In this document: positions 1 to 8,143 of the stretch, in pieces
Layout of the letters: each line of letters opens with the position of its first letter
Numbering within the stretch: the stretch's first letter is position 1
Assembly: GCF_004363555.1 (NCBI RefSeq)
Contig: NZ_SNZJ01000001.1
Span: 1-64,000 of the forward strand
Source of the DNA: Halomonas ventosae
GTDB lineage: Bacteria; Pseudomonadota; Gammaproteobacteria; Pseudomonadales; Halomonadaceae
DNA: 64,000 nt
Reading direction: 5' to 3'
Made by a program: the position numbers and the translations under genes
The notes under the pieces: generated by a model
Seen by the model: the letters and a program-made list of their open reading frames with translations, nothing else
Told to the model about the DNA's origin: nothing
Databases searched by the model: none

Positions 1-40
1 GGCTCGAGGCCATTCGGTCCTACTCGGGATACACCCAGGC

Positions 41-130
41 TGTGAGCGGTGGTAGCTAATCACCCCTCACTGGAGAGACACAAGGTCCTACGCCATGGAT
101 GGCGTCGGTAGCGTACAGGGAAGTATTCAC
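41..130 (+). repeat. Dispersed intergenic repeat (MITE-like), copy 1
   Basis: Non-coding stretch ahead of the uracil permease. Positions 50-85 recur almost unchanged on the minus strand at 34548-34582 (both contain TGGTAGCTAATCA and CTGGAGAGACACAAGG). Immediately after the shared part there is a short palindrome, CGCCAT-GG-ATGGCG, at 91-104. The block is therefore a repeated structured sequence rather than a promoter unique to this gene. Its full length is unknown because the window starts here and the second copy is interrupted. No gene is seen in 1-286. Confidence 0.6.
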
Positions 131-286
131 AGCGCCTCCTCGCAGGCTTGCCGACAGGTCAGCCCTGAGCGATGGCAGCTACTGCGATAGCGCAGCAAAG
201 CGTTGAGGCACGAGAAGCTAAGGGGATGCCAGGCTGGTAGAATGCCGCGCGACCCGTTCCTCTCGACCTTTCCGGAGCCCTGGACC

Positions 287-1528
287 ATGACCGACAACTC
301 GGCGGCGGCCGCCATGCCCACCGACTCCCCGTTGCGTACCCTGCTGACCGGGGCGCAGATGCTCTTCGTGGCCTTCGGCGCCCTGGTGCTGGTGCCGCTG
401 CTCACCGGCCTTGATCCCAATGTGGCGCTGTTCACGGCGGGCATCGGCACCCTGATCTTCCATGGCGTGACCCGGGTCAGCGTGCCGGTCTTCCTGGCCT
501 CGTCGTTTGCCTTCATCGCGCCCATCCAGGGCTCGGTGGCGAACTACGGTATTCCCGCCACTCTGGGTGGGCTGATGGCCGCCGGCCTGGTCTACGTGGT
601 GATCTCGCAGTTCGTGCGTCTCAAGGGCACCGCCTGGCTGCATCGGCTGTTGCCCCCGGTGGTGGTGGGGCCGGTGATCATGGTGATCGGCCTGGCCTTG
701 GCCCCAGTGGCGGTGGACATGGCCACCGGCGAGACCAGTGACAACATCGGCTATGGCGCGGCGATCTTCCTCTCCATGGCAAGCCTCCTGGTCACCCTCG
801 TGCTGGCGGTGTTCGGCCGTGGGCTGATCCGCCTGATCCCGATCATGGGCGGTATCGTTACGGGCTATCTGCTGGCGCTGGTGATGGGGGTGGTGGACTT
901 CACCCCGGTGCAGGAATCGGCCTGGTTGTCGCTGCCGTCGTTCACCGCGCCGAGCTTCCACTGGGCGGCGATCCTCTTCATGATTCCGGTCGCCATCGCC
1001 CCGGCGGTCGAGCATATCGGTGACATGGTCGCCATCGGCTCGGTGACGCGCAGGAACTACCTGGAGAAGCCCGGCCTGCATCGCACCCTGCTGGGCGACG
1101 GCCTGGCCACCACCGCGGCGGCGATCTTCGGCGGACCGCCCAATACCACCTACTCCGAGGTCACCGGGGCCGTGACCCTGACCCGTGCCTTCAACCCCAG
1201 GATCATGGTGGTCGCCGCCTGCATCGCCATCGTCCTGGCCTTCGTCGGCAAGCTCGGCGCGCTGCTGCAGACCATCCCGGGGCCGGTGATGGGCGGCATC
1301 ATGACCCTGCTCTTCGGCTCCATCGCCGTGGTCGGCATGAACACCCTGGTGCGGGCGGGCAAGCCGCTCACCGCGCCGCGCAACCTGGTGGTGGTCTCGC
1401 TGGTACTGGTCTTCGGCATCGGCGGCATGCAGTTCGGCAACGGCCAGTTCACCCTGCAGGGGGTCAGCCTCGCCGCCCTGGTGGGCATCGTCCTCAACTG
1501 GGTGCTGCCCCGCGCCGAGGAGGAGTAA
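287..1528 (+). CDS. uraA: Uracil/xanthine permease (NCS2 family)
   Basis: 413-residue polytopic inner-membrane protein of the nucleobase:cation symporter-2 family, predicted to import uracil (possibly xanthine) with protons. The hydrophobic profile suggests 12-14 membrane segments. Family-typical stretches are the N-terminal [20 protein letters not shown] and the central EHIGDM and PNTTYSEV segments, the latter lying in the substrate-binding half-helix region. The ATG at 287 is chosen because GGAG lies about nine bases upstream and the protein then begins like its relatives; an in-frame start at 242 is possible. It stands alone, followed by a REP cluster. Substrate choice between uracil and purines cannot be settled from sequence. 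Confidence 0.85.
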   Translation: MTDNSAAAAMPTDSPLRTLLTGAQMLFVAFGALVLVPLLTGLDPNVALFTAGIGTLIFHGVTRVSVPVFLASSFAFIAPIQGSVANYGIPATLGGLMAAGLVYVVISQFVRLKGTAWLHRLLPPVVVGPVIMVIGLALAPVAVDMATGETSDNIGYGAAIFLSMASLLVTLVLAVFGRGLIRLIPIMGGIVTGYLLALVMGVVDFTPVQESAWLSLPSFTAPSFHWAAILFMIPVAIAPAVEHIGDMVAIGSVTRRNYLEKPGLHRTLLGDGLATTAAAIFGGPPNTTYSEVTGAVTLTRAFNPRIMVVAACIAIVLAFVGKLGALLQTIPGPVMGGIMTLLFGSIAVVGMNTLVRAGKPLTAPRNLVVVSLVLVFGIGGMQFGNGQFTLQGVSLAALVGIVLNWVLPRAEEE

Positions 1529-1536
1529 TCGATCAC

Positions 1537-1652
1537 TATAGGAGCGCTGCTTGCAGCGCGATAGCGGTGGGCACTGGGACTCTCTGTAGGAGCGCTGCTT
1601 GCAGCGCGATAAGCGGAGAGCACACTATCGCCGTGCAAGCACGGCTCCTACA
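1537..1652. repeat. REP cluster 1 (three REP hairpins)
   Basis: Three copies of the TAGGAG + stem-loop REP. Two direct copies (1537-1563, 1585-1614) have the stem GCGCTGC/GCAGCGC. One inverted copy (1626-1651) has the stem GCCGTGC/GCACGGC. They lie in the convergent gap between the permease and the XRE-cupin gene and probably act as transcript-end hairpins. Confidence 0.9.
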
Positions 1653-1686
1653 GTCGTGTTGTGGTGGTCAGTTCAACAGGAACCTG

Positions 1687-2271
1687 TCAGGCGTGGTGCT
1701 GCTCCTGGCCCGCGTCGGAGAAGGTCGGCGGGGTGCTGGCACTGACGATCACGCACTCCTCGTCGCCGGGGTTGCGGAAACGGTGGGGCAGGCGGGAGTC
1801 GAAGTAGTAGGCGTCGCCCGCGCCCAGTACCCCCACCTCGCCGTTGACGGTGATCTCGATCTGTCCCGAGATCACCACGCCGCCTTCCTCGCCGTCGTGC
1901 TCCAGCATCTCCTCGCCGCTGTCGGCCCCTGGGGGGTAGTGCTCGTGGATGATCGACATGCGCCGGTCGGGGCGTCGGGCGGCCACCAGCCGCCAGGAAA
2001 GCCTGCCGTCGCCGATATCGGTCAGTTCGTCCCGGCGATAGAAGGGTTGCGGCTGGCTGGGCTCGTCGCCGGCGAAGAAGGCACTGATCGACACCGGCAG
2101 GGCGTCCAGTATCTTCTTCAGTGAGCTTACCGACGGGCTGACGTTGTTCTGCTCGACCAGCGAGATGGTGCTGTTGGTGACGCCGGCCCGCTTGGCCAGT
2201 TCTCTCTGTGACAGCCCGCGCGAAAGCCTCAGCTGCTTGAGCCGGGCGCCTACATCGAATGCCTCTTCCAT
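1687..2271 (-). CDS. XRE-family regulator with cupin domain (PuuR-like)
   Basis: 194-residue cytoplasmic DNA-binding protein. Residues about 10-65 form a lambda-repressor-type HTH (LKQLRLSRGLSQRELAKRAG, then TNSTISLVEQ). Residues about 110-185 form a small cupin barrel with the GGVVISGQIEITVNGEVGVL and GDAYYFDSRLPHRFRN signatures, which usually bind a small ligand or metal. This architecture matches PuuR-type repressors of putrescine use, but no polyamine genes are adjacent, so the ligand is unknown. The ATG at 2271 is preceded by AAGGA at good spacing; the longer frame upstream is not protein-like. Divergent from the Mo-cofactor operon, so it may share regulatory sequence with mobA, though the pathways give no obvious link. 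Confidence 0.8.
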   Translation of the reverse strand: MEEAFDVGARLKQLRLSRGLSQRELAKRAGVTNSTISLVEQNNVSPSVSSLKKILDALPVSISAFFAGDEPSQPQPFYRRDELTDIGDGRLSWRLVAARRPDRRMSIIHEHYPPGADSGEEMLEHDGEEGGVVISGQIEITVNGEVGVLGAGDAYYFDSRLPHRFRNPGDEECVIVSASTPPTFSDAGQEQHHA

Positions 2272-2464
2272 GGATCGGTCCTTACCGCGGTGATTGCCGC
2301 ATTCGTAGAATATTTTCAACATAGTGTACCTCCTTGGAGGCACGGGGATAAGCCACGGCTTGACCGGTGTCAGGGCAGGGGGCCAGCGTGGACGCCCGGC
2401 ATGGCACCCGCCGCCGTGCTGAGGCATCATGACTCACGACATGACCGATTCGTCAGGAGCCTAC

Positions 2465-3109
2465 ATGATCACCCGAGACGAGCTGACCGGCCTGATCCTG
2501 GCCGGCGGCCAGGGGCGCCGGATGGGCGGTCGCGACAAGGGGCTCGAACCCTTCGCCGGACGCCCGCTGGTGGCCCATGTTCGCGAGCGCCTGGCGGGAC
2601 GGGTCGCCGAGGTGCTGATCAATGCCAACCGCAATGCCGAGGCCTATGCGCCGCTGGCCGACCGCGTGATCCAGGATGCCGAAGGCGGCTACCAGGGCCC
2701 GCTGATGGGCATCTACAGCGGCCTGCGGGCCGCGCACACCCCCTGGCTGCTGGTGGTGCCCTGCGACACGCCAGCCTTGCCCCATGATCTGGTGGAGCGG
2801 ATGGTGGATCGGATGGTGGCTGGCATAGGCGAATGCGATATCGCCGTGGCCTTCGACGGCGAGCGGCTGCATCCGGTGGTGGCGCTGATCCGCACCGCCC
2901 TGGTGGATGACCTGGCGGCGGCGCTGGCCGACGGCGAGCGCAAGATCGATCGCTGGTACGCCCGCCACACCTGGTGCCGGGTGGACGTCAGCGACTGCCC
3001 GGACGCCTTCGCCAACCTCAATACCGATGACGAGAAGCAGCGGCTCGAGCACGCCCTGAGCGAGGGAGACTCGGGCACCGGAGGAGAGAAGGAGCCCCTG
3101 AGCCCATGA
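2465..3109 (+). CDS. mobA: Molybdenum cofactor guanylyltransferase MobA
   Basis: 214 residues, close to the usual family length. Transfers GMP from GTP to Mo-molybdopterin, making the bis-MGD cofactor used by DMSO-reductase-family enzymes. The nucleotide-binding signature GLILAGGQGRRMGGRDKGL is at residues 9-27, followed by PLMGIYSGL and VPCDTPALP, all typical of MobA. The ATG at 2465 is selected over upstream in-frame ATGs because CAGGAG lies six bases before it. First gene of a six-gene Mo-cofactor operon; its stop overlaps the next start (ATGA), which indicates translational coupling with mobB. Confidence 0.93.
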   Translation: MITRDELTGLILAGGQGRRMGGRDKGLEPFAGRPLVAHVRERLAGRVAEVLINANRNAEAYAPLADRVIQDAEGGYQGPLMGIYSGLRAAHTPWLLVVPCDTPALPHDLVERMVDRMVAGIGECDIAVAFDGERLHPVVALIRTALVDDLAAALADGERKIDRWYARHTWCRVDVSDCPDAFANLNTDDEKQRLEHALSEGDSGTGGEKEPLSP

Positions 3110-3702
3110 GCGATGGCGTACCCGAGAGCCTGTCGTTCGACGACGACCTGCCACTGCTCGGCATCGCCGCCTGGAGCGGTACCGGCAAGACCACGCTGCT
3201 GGAGCAGCTGCTGCCGCGCCTCGGCGAGCGGGGCCTGCGGGTGGCGGTGATCAAGCATGCCCACCACGCCTTCGATGTCGACCAGCCCGGCAAGGACAGC
3301 CACCGCCTGCGCCAGGCCGGTGCTTCGCCGATGCTGGTGGCCTCCCGCGCCCGGGTGGCGCTGATGATGGAGACCCCCGGGCGCGAGGAGGCCGATCTCG
3401 CCGAACTCATCGACATGGTCCGCCCCCAGCATCCCGACCTGGTGCTGGTGGAGGGCTTCAAGGCCTGGCCGCTGCCCAAGCTCGAGCTCCATCGCCCCGA
3501 GGTGGGCAAGTCGCTGCGCGTCGCCGAGGACCGGTGGGTGCGCGCCGTGGCCAGTGACGCGATCCTCGCGCTGCCCGAGGGGGTCGAGGCGCTAGACCTC
3601 AATGACCTCGAGGCCCTCACCGACTGGATCGCCGCCTGGCCCGCCCGCTGGCCGGCCAGCCAGCGGCCCCGCGAGCGCACCCGTGAGGGGGCCACGCCAT
3701 GA
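3106..3702 (+). CDS. mobB: Molybdopterin-guanine dinucleotide biosynthesis protein MobB
   Basis: 198-residue GTP-binding accessory protein thought to hand GTP or cofactor to MobA and target enzymes. P-loop SGTGKTT at residues 24-30. Then VAVIKHAHHAFDVDQPGKDS and DLVLVEGFKAWPLPKLELHR, the standard MobB motifs. The N-terminus carries a 15-residue acidic extension before the P-loop strand. Overlaps mobA and moeA by four bases each (ATGA junctions). The C-terminal 20 residues are Arg/Pro-rich and not conserved in the family as I know it. Confidence 0.92.
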   Translation: MSDGVPESLSFDDDLPLLGIAAWSGTGKTTLLEQLLPRLGERGLRVAVIKHAHHAFDVDQPGKDSHRLRQAGASPMLVASRARVALMMETPGREEADLAELIDMVRPQHPDLVLVEGFKAWPLPKLELHRPEVGKSLRVAEDRWVRAVASDAILALPEGVEALDLNDLEALTDWIAAWPARWPASQRPRERTREGATP

Positions 3703-4952
3703 CGCTCTCCTGCTTCGACCTCGGCGAGCGGATGCTGCCGGTGGCGGAGGCCCGTGCCCGCCTGGCCGGCCTGGTCGAGGCGCCGCTGCCTGCCGAGCGG
3801 GTGGCGCTGGCCGAGCTCCACGGCCGTGTGCTGGCCGAGGATGTGGTCTCGCCCATCGACGTGCCGCAGAACACCAATGCCGCCATGGACGGCATCGCCC
3901 TGGCCTGGCCGACAGGCGACGAGTGGCCGGGGGAGTGGCGAGTCGTCGGCGAGGTGCTCGCCGGCAGCCGCCTCGAGGAGGCGCCGGGTGAGGGCGAGTG
4001 CGTACGCATCACCACCGGGGCGCCACTCCCGCCAGGGGCCGACACCGTGATCATGCTCGAGCAGCTCGAGGTGGAAGGCGAGACGGTCACGGTCCTCCAA
4101 TCCGAGCGTGTGAGGCGTGGCCAGCATGTGCGCCGGGCCGGCGAGGACATTCCCCGGGGCCAGACGGCGCTCGCCGCCGGGACCCGGCTGGGGGCGGCCG
4201 AGCTGGGTCTGCTGGCCTCCCTGGGGCTGGTTGAGGCGAGCGTGCATCGTCGCCCGCGGGTGGCGATCTTCTCCACCGGCGACGAGGTCACCGCCCCGGG
4301 GGAGGCGCTGCCCCCGGCGGGCATCTTCGATGCCAACCGCTATACCCTGGCCGGCCTGCTGGCCGAGCAGGGTGCCGAAGTCATTGACCTGGGCATCCTC
4401 CCCGACGACCGGGAGGCCATGGTCACTGCCCTGGGCGATGCCGCCGGGCGCGCCGACATGGTGATCACCAGCGGCGGGGTGTCGGTCGGCCATGCCGATT
4501 TCACCCGCGCGGCCCTGGAGGCGGTCGGCCGCCTGGCCTTCTGGCGCATCGCCATCCGTCCCGGGCGCCCGCTGGCCTGTGGTCTGCTGGGCGAGCGCGG
4601 TGTGCCCTTCCTGGGGCTGCCCGGCAACCCGGTGGCGGTGATGGTCACATTTCTGCAATTCGTGGCGCCGTTGCTGTCCAAGTTGCAAGGCAAGCCGGTG
4701 CACGAGCCCGAGCGCCTGGTCGCCATCGCCGACGAGGCCCTGGAGAGCCGTCTCGGGCGCACCGATTACCTGCGCGGCCGCTTCCGCGCCGACGCCGAGG
4801 GCCGGCTGCACGTCTGCAGCACCGGGGCCCAGGGCTCCGGGATCCTCTCCTCGATGGTGGCCGCCAACTGCCTGATCGAGCTCACCGACGACCGCGAGGG
4901 GGTGGCCTCGGGTGACACGGTGAGCATTCAACCCCTTTATCGACTGCCATGA
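3699..4952 (+). CDS. moeA: Molybdopterin molybdenumtransferase MoeA
   Basis: 417 residues, normal length. Inserts molybdate into adenylated molybdopterin. Conserved NTNAAMDGIAL is at about residues 58-68, with the catalytic-type Asp at 64. It is followed by TTGAPLPPGADTVIM, FSTGDEV, the MPT-binding SGGVSVGHADF loop and GLPGNPVAVMVTF. The three-domain order (linker, MoCF_biosynth, C-terminal beta barrel) is complete. Overlaps mobB by four bases. No separate mogA (MPT adenylyltransferase) lies in this operon, so that step must be encoded elsewhere. Confidence 0.94.
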   Translation: MTLSCFDLGERMLPVAEARARLAGLVEAPLPAERVALAELHGRVLAEDVVSPIDVPQNTNAAMDGIALAWPTGDEWPGEWRVVGEVLAGSRLEEAPGEGECVRITTGAPLPPGADTVIMLEQLEVEGETVTVLQSERVRRGQHVRRAGEDIPRGQTALAAGTRLGAAELGLLASLGLVEASVHRRPRVAIFSTGDEVTAPGEALPPAGIFDANRYTLAGLLAEQGAEVIDLGILPDDREAMVTALGDAAGRADMVITSGGVSVGHADFTRAALEAVGRLAFWRIAIRPGRPLACGLLGERGVPFLGLPGNPVAVMVTFLQFVAPLLSKLQGKPVHEPERLVAIADEALESRLGRTDYLRGRFRADAEGRLHVCSTGAQGSGILSSMVAANCLIELTDDREGVASGDTVSIQPLYRLP

Positions 4953-4964
4953 GACGCTGACCCC

Positions 4965-5840
4965 ATGTCCTTGACCGACCAGTCCCTGACCAACCCGTCC
5001 CTGACCCATCTCAATGCCCGCGGCGAGGCCCACATGGTCGACGTCGCCGACAAGCCGGAGAGCCGCCGCGAGGCCAGCGCCTCGGGCCTCATCCGCATGC
5101 GGCCCGAGACCCTGGCGCTGCTCGCCGAGGGCGGCCTGCCCAAGGGCGACGTGCTGGCCACGGCGCGTATCGCCGGCATCCAGGCCGCCAAGCGCACCCA
5201 CGAGCTGATCCCGCTCTGCCATGCCCTGGCCCTGTCGAAGGTCGCCATCGAGTTCGAGCTCGACGAGGTCGAATCCTGTGTCCATGTCACCGCCACCTGC
5301 CGCCTCAACGGGCGCACCGGCGTGGAGATGGAGGCGCTGACCGCGGTCTCGGTGGCCTGCCTGACCCTCTATGACATGTGCAAGGCCGTGGACAAGGGCA
5401 TGGAGATCGGCGCCATCCACCTCGACACCAAGACCGGCGGCAAGTCCGGTGACTATCGTCGCGAAGAGGCCCGGGGAGAGCGAGCGGTGGCTCCCTCCGT
5501 CATCGAGTCCGCCTCGTCGCCCATCGTCACCGGCGAGGGGGCCTCCGGCGAGGTGTCTGTGGGGCAGCGTTGCGACATCGCCGCGCCCTGCATCCGCGTG
5601 AAGTGCCTGGCCGAGCTGCGCGAGCGCCTCGGGGTCGGCGATGTCTCGGTGCCGGTTGACCGCCTGCCTAGCTCCGACGTGGCCGGCCTCAAGACGGCGC
5701 TCAAGGCACTGGATCCGCGCTTCGAGGGCCTCGACCAGGGGCGCGTGCTGTGTGCCGTCAATCAGGTGATGGCCGGGGATGCCACGCCGCTGACCGACAA
5801 TGACGAGGTCGCCTTCTTTCCCCCGGTGACCGGAGGCTAG
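4965..5840 (+). CDS. moaCD: MoaC-MoaD fusion: cyclic pyranopterin monophosphate synthase fused to MPT synthase small subunit
   Basis: 291 residues in one unbroken frame. Residues 1-166 are a full MoaC ([14 protein letters not shown] near the start, [15 protein letters not shown] at 74-88, [14 protein letters not shown], ending in GGKSGDYRR), the enzyme that forms cPMP together with MoaA. Residues 167-209 are a Ser/Gly/Ala/Glu-rich linker. Residues 210-291 are an 82-residue MoaD with the family's C-terminal [10 protein letters not shown]; its terminal Gly-Gly is the thiocarboxylate carrier used by MPT synthase. The linker holds no ATG, although a GTG codon occurs at the MoaD boundary. Twelve bases after moeA and two before moaE. 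Fusion keeps the GG tail free, so both activities are plausible. Confidence 0.92.
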   Translation: MSLTDQSLTNPSLTHLNARGEAHMVDVADKPESRREASASGLIRMRPETLALLAEGGLPKGDVLATARIAGIQAAKRTHELIPLCHALALSKVAIEFELDEVESCVHVTATCRLNGRTGVEMEALTAVSVACLTLYDMCKAVDKGMEIGAIHLDTKTGGKSGDYRREEARGERAVAPSVIESASSPIVTGEGASGEVSVGQRCDIAAPCIRVKCLAELRERLGVGDVSVPVDRLPSSDVAGLKTALKALDPRFEGLDQGRVLCAVNQVMAGDATPLTDNDEVAFFPPVTGG

Positions 5841-5842
5841 CA

Positions 5843-6298
5843 ATGATCCGCGTGCAGGAAAGCGTCTTCGATGTCGGCGTTGAACAGCGCGCCCTGCTCG
5901 AGGGGCGCAGCGACATCGGGGCGGTGGTGAGCTTCACCGGCCTGGTGCGTGACTTCAACGAGCGCCCCGAGGTCCAGGCACTGACCCTGGAACACTATCC
6001 GGGCATGACCGAGGCGGCCCTGGGCGAGATCGTCGAGCAGGCCGAGTCCCGCTGGCCGCTGCAGGGCGTGACCGTGATCCACCGGATTGGACGCCTCACG
6101 CCTGCAGACCCTATCGTGTTGGTAGTGGTCGCCAGCGCGCATCGTCGCGCCGCCTTCGAGGCCTGCGACTTCATCATGGATTACCTCAAGACCCGCGCGC
6201 CTTTCTGGAAGAAGGAGCACACCGCCAGCGGGGACTACTGGGTTTCGGAGCGCGACGGTGACCATCATGATGCCCGTCGCTGGGAGATGTCTTCATGA
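5843..6298 (+). CDS. moaE: Molybdopterin synthase catalytic (large) subunit MoaE
   Basis: 151 residues. Large subunit of MPT synthase; converts cPMP to molybdopterin using sulfur from the MoaD thiocarboxylate. Typical features are [12 protein letters not shown] near residue 26, [24 protein letters not shown], and [16 protein letters not shown], which carries the active-site lysines. Starts two bases after moaCD, so the two MPT-synthase partners are made next to each other. Its stop overlaps the moaA start (ATGA). Confidence 0.94.
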   Translation: MIRVQESVFDVGVEQRALLEGRSDIGAVVSFTGLVRDFNERPEVQALTLEHYPGMTEAALGEIVEQAESRWPLQGVTVIHRIGRLTPADPIVLVVVASAHRRAAFEACDFIMDYLKTRAPFWKKEHTASGDYWVSERDGDHHDARRWEMSS

Positions 6299-7287
6299 CC
6301 GATGAGCTGATCGACGACTTCGGCAGGCGAGTGCGCTACGTGCGCATCTCGGTCACCGATCGCTGTGATTTCCGCTGCGTCTACTGCATGAGCGAGGAGA
6401 TGACCTTCCTGCCGCGTGCCCAGGTGCTGACCCTGGAGGAGCTGGCGATGGTCGCTCGCGCCTTTACCGAGATGGGCGTGGAGAAGGTCCGCCTGACCGG
6501 GGGCGAGCCCCTGGTGCGGCGTGACATCGATCGTCTCGTCGCGGATATCGGCGCGCTTCCGGGGCTCAAGGATTTCGCCATGACCACCAATGGCGCGAGC
6601 CTGCCCAAATTCGCCTCTCGCCTGCGCGAGGGGGGGCTCAAGCGCCTCAATATCAGCCTTGACTCCCTGGATCCCGACCGCTTCCGTCGGCTCACCCGCA
6701 CCGGTGACCTGCACAAGGTGATCGAGGGCATACATGCCGCGCGGGATGCCGGGTTCGAGCGCATCAAGCTCAATGCCGTGATCCTCAAGGGGCGCAACGA
6801 TGACGAGGTGCTGGATCTCGTCGACTTCGCCCGTGACGAGGGCCTCGACATCAGCTTCATCGAGGAGATGCCGCTGGGTGACGTGTCGGACCACTCCCGT
6901 GCCGAGACCTTCTGTTCCAGCGACGAGGTGCAGGAGCGGATCGAGACCCGCCACGAGCTGATTCCCACCACCGAGTCGACCCTCGGGCCGTCGCGCTACT
7001 TCATGATGCCCGACAGCGAATCCCGGGTCGGCTTCATCTCTCCCCACAGCCACAACTTCTGCGACACCTGCAACCGGGTTCGCGTAACGGTGGAGGGGCG
7101 CCTGCTGCTGTGCCTCGGTAACGAGCACTCCGTGGACCTGCGCGCCGTGCTGCGCCGCCACCCCGGCGATATGGAGGCGCTAAAGCAGGCCATCGTGCGC
7201 GCCATGCCGCTCAAGCCTGAACGACATCACTTCACCACCGATGGCGACGTCCAGGTGGTCCGCTTCATGAACATGACCGGTGGCTGA
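6295..7287 (+). CDS. moaA: GTP 3',8-cyclase MoaA (radical SAM)
   Basis: 330 residues. Catalyses the first step of molybdopterin synthesis from GTP. The N-terminal radical-SAM cluster ligands are C24, C28 and C31 (CDFRCVYC); the second [4Fe-4S] cluster ligands are C256, C259 and C273 (CDTCNR ... LLLC). The protein ends in Gly-Gly, as functional MoaA proteins do, with R/T-rich GTP-binding segments such as [12 protein letters not shown]. Last gene of the operon, overlapping moaE by four bases and followed by a stable hairpin. Confidence 0.95.
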   Translation: MTDELIDDFGRRVRYVRISVTDRCDFRCVYCMSEEMTFLPRAQVLTLEELAMVARAFTEMGVEKVRLTGGEPLVRRDIDRLVADIGALPGLKDFAMTTNGASLPKFASRLREGGLKRLNISLDSLDPDRFRRLTRTGDLHKVIEGIHAARDAGFERIKLNAVILKGRNDDEVLDLVDFARDEGLDISFIEEMPLGDVSDHSRAETFCSSDEVQERIETRHELIPTTESTLGPSRYFMMPDSESRVGFISPHSHNFCDTCNRVRVTVEGRLLLCLGNEHSVDLRAVLRRHPGDMEALKQAIVRAMPLKPERHHFTTDGDVQVVRFMNMTGG

Positions 7288-7327
7288 GACGTCACCCTAG
7301 CCAGGCGGCAGCCGGCATCAGGACGTA

Positions 7328-7353
7328 ACGGGCGACATCACGGTGTCGCCCGT
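7328..7353 (+). terminator. Hairpin downstream of moaA
   Basis: Perfect 10-bp stem ACGGGCGACA / TGTCGCCCGT with a 6-base loop, 40 bases after the moaA stop. There is no long T run afterwards (CTGTATG), so it may end transcription inefficiently or only protect the 3' end. Confidence 0.55.
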
Positions 7354-7465
7354 CTGTATGTGGGCGAGAGAAATCCTGCCGGCATTTCGCGAATCCCGCT
7401 CGGCTGTCTGCCTCGGCGTGCGGCAATTTTCCCTTTCTTTCTGTCGATTTTTCCCGCGACTTTTC

Positions 7466-7493
7466 TTGCCAATGTCACGCTAGTGCATATACT
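7466..7493 (+). promoter_or_regulatory. Candidate sigma-70 promoter of the H-NS-like gene
   Basis: TTGCCA (7466-7471), 16-bp spacer, TATACT (7488-7493), inside a locally AT-rich stretch about 55 bases before the start at 7548. A second TTGACG follows directly. Assigned by eye from hexamer match and position only. Confidence 0.4.
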
Positions 7494-7547
7494 TTTGACG
7501 TGTCATTACACAACGCAACCGTCCAACATTCGGCATGGAGACCGCCA

Positions 7548-7838
7548 ATGTCCAGCGAATCCCTGGAGCGCATCGCCCGCAACAAGAACGTGGCTCGTGC
7601 CGCGGCACGCCAGCTGAGCATGGAACAGCTCCACAAGCTGGCCGAGGTCATCGGTGAGGTGATCGAGCAGAAGAAGGACGAAGAAGTTCAGCGCCAGGAA
7701 GAGGAAGCCGAGAAGGCCAGGAAACTCGCCGAGATCCGCGAACAGATCAATGAAGCCGGCCTTTCCCTGGACGACCTGGTGACCGAGCAGCCCAAGCGCA
7801 AGCGCGGTCGTCCGCCGAAGAATGCCAGCAAGGCTTGA
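7548..7838 (+). CDS. Small H-NS/AT-hook-like nucleoid protein
   Basis: 96-residue, highly charged protein. Residues about 25-70 are rich in Glu/Lys/Gln and predicted to form a coiled coil for dimerisation. The C-terminal KRKRGRPPKNASKA carries an RGRP minor-groove-binding (AT-hook-like) core, resembling the xRGR DNA-contact motif of H-NS-type xenogeneic silencers. It lacks the aromatic Y...W pattern of the classical H-NS C-terminal domain, so family membership is tentative. The ATG at 7548 has GGAG seven bases upstream. A role in binding AT-rich DNA, such as the acquired genes near the window end, is inference. Confidence 0.6.
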   Translation: MSSESLERIARNKNVARAAARQLSMEQLHKLAEVIGEVIEQKKDEEVQRQEEEAEKARKLAEIREQINEAGLSLDDLVTEQPKRKRGRPPKNASKA

Positions 7839-7883
7839 TGTTTTAGAGTTCGACTTTCATGGCGAATTACCGTTTGCCTGTCT

Positions 7884-8121
7884 TTCGCGGTGCAAGCACC
7901 GCTCCCACAGAGGCTATGCGCCAATCGTAGGAGCTGTGCTTGCACGGCGATTGTTTGCCGATCCTCACTTATCGCGGTGCAAGGCAAACCGCTAAACCGC
8001 CAGACCGTCGGTTCCTACTGATAATCTGAACCCGATGTAGGAGCCGTCGGTTCGACGTCTCGACTTGCACGGCGATTGGGTGTTGGTCCCCGCTATTCGC
8101 GGTGCAAGCACCGCTCCTACT
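7884..8121. repeat. REP cluster 2
   Basis: Convergent gap between the H-NS-like gene and rnj. Regular REPs at 7884-7909, 7927-7952 and 8095-8121. A degenerate copy lies around 7971-8020. At 8036-8077 is an enlarged variant whose outer REP arms enclose an inserted CGGTTCGACGTCTCGAC-type apex. Confidence 0.85.
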
Positions 8122-8143
8122 AATGACCTGAGACTTCTCCGTT

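Noticed and set aside
103..114. ops-like CGGTAGCGT near the start of the window
   Set aside because: Only about 10 of 12 bases fit, it belongs to the dispersed intergenic repeat, and the gene behind it is a permease with no capsule link.
3018..5843. Very long open frame (941 codons) on the minus strand across the Mo-cofactor operon
   Set aside because: It is antisense to mobA-moaCD, has no recognisable domain, and is rich in Gly/His/Gln/Arg as expected from the complement of high-GC genes. The plus-strand genes are well supported.
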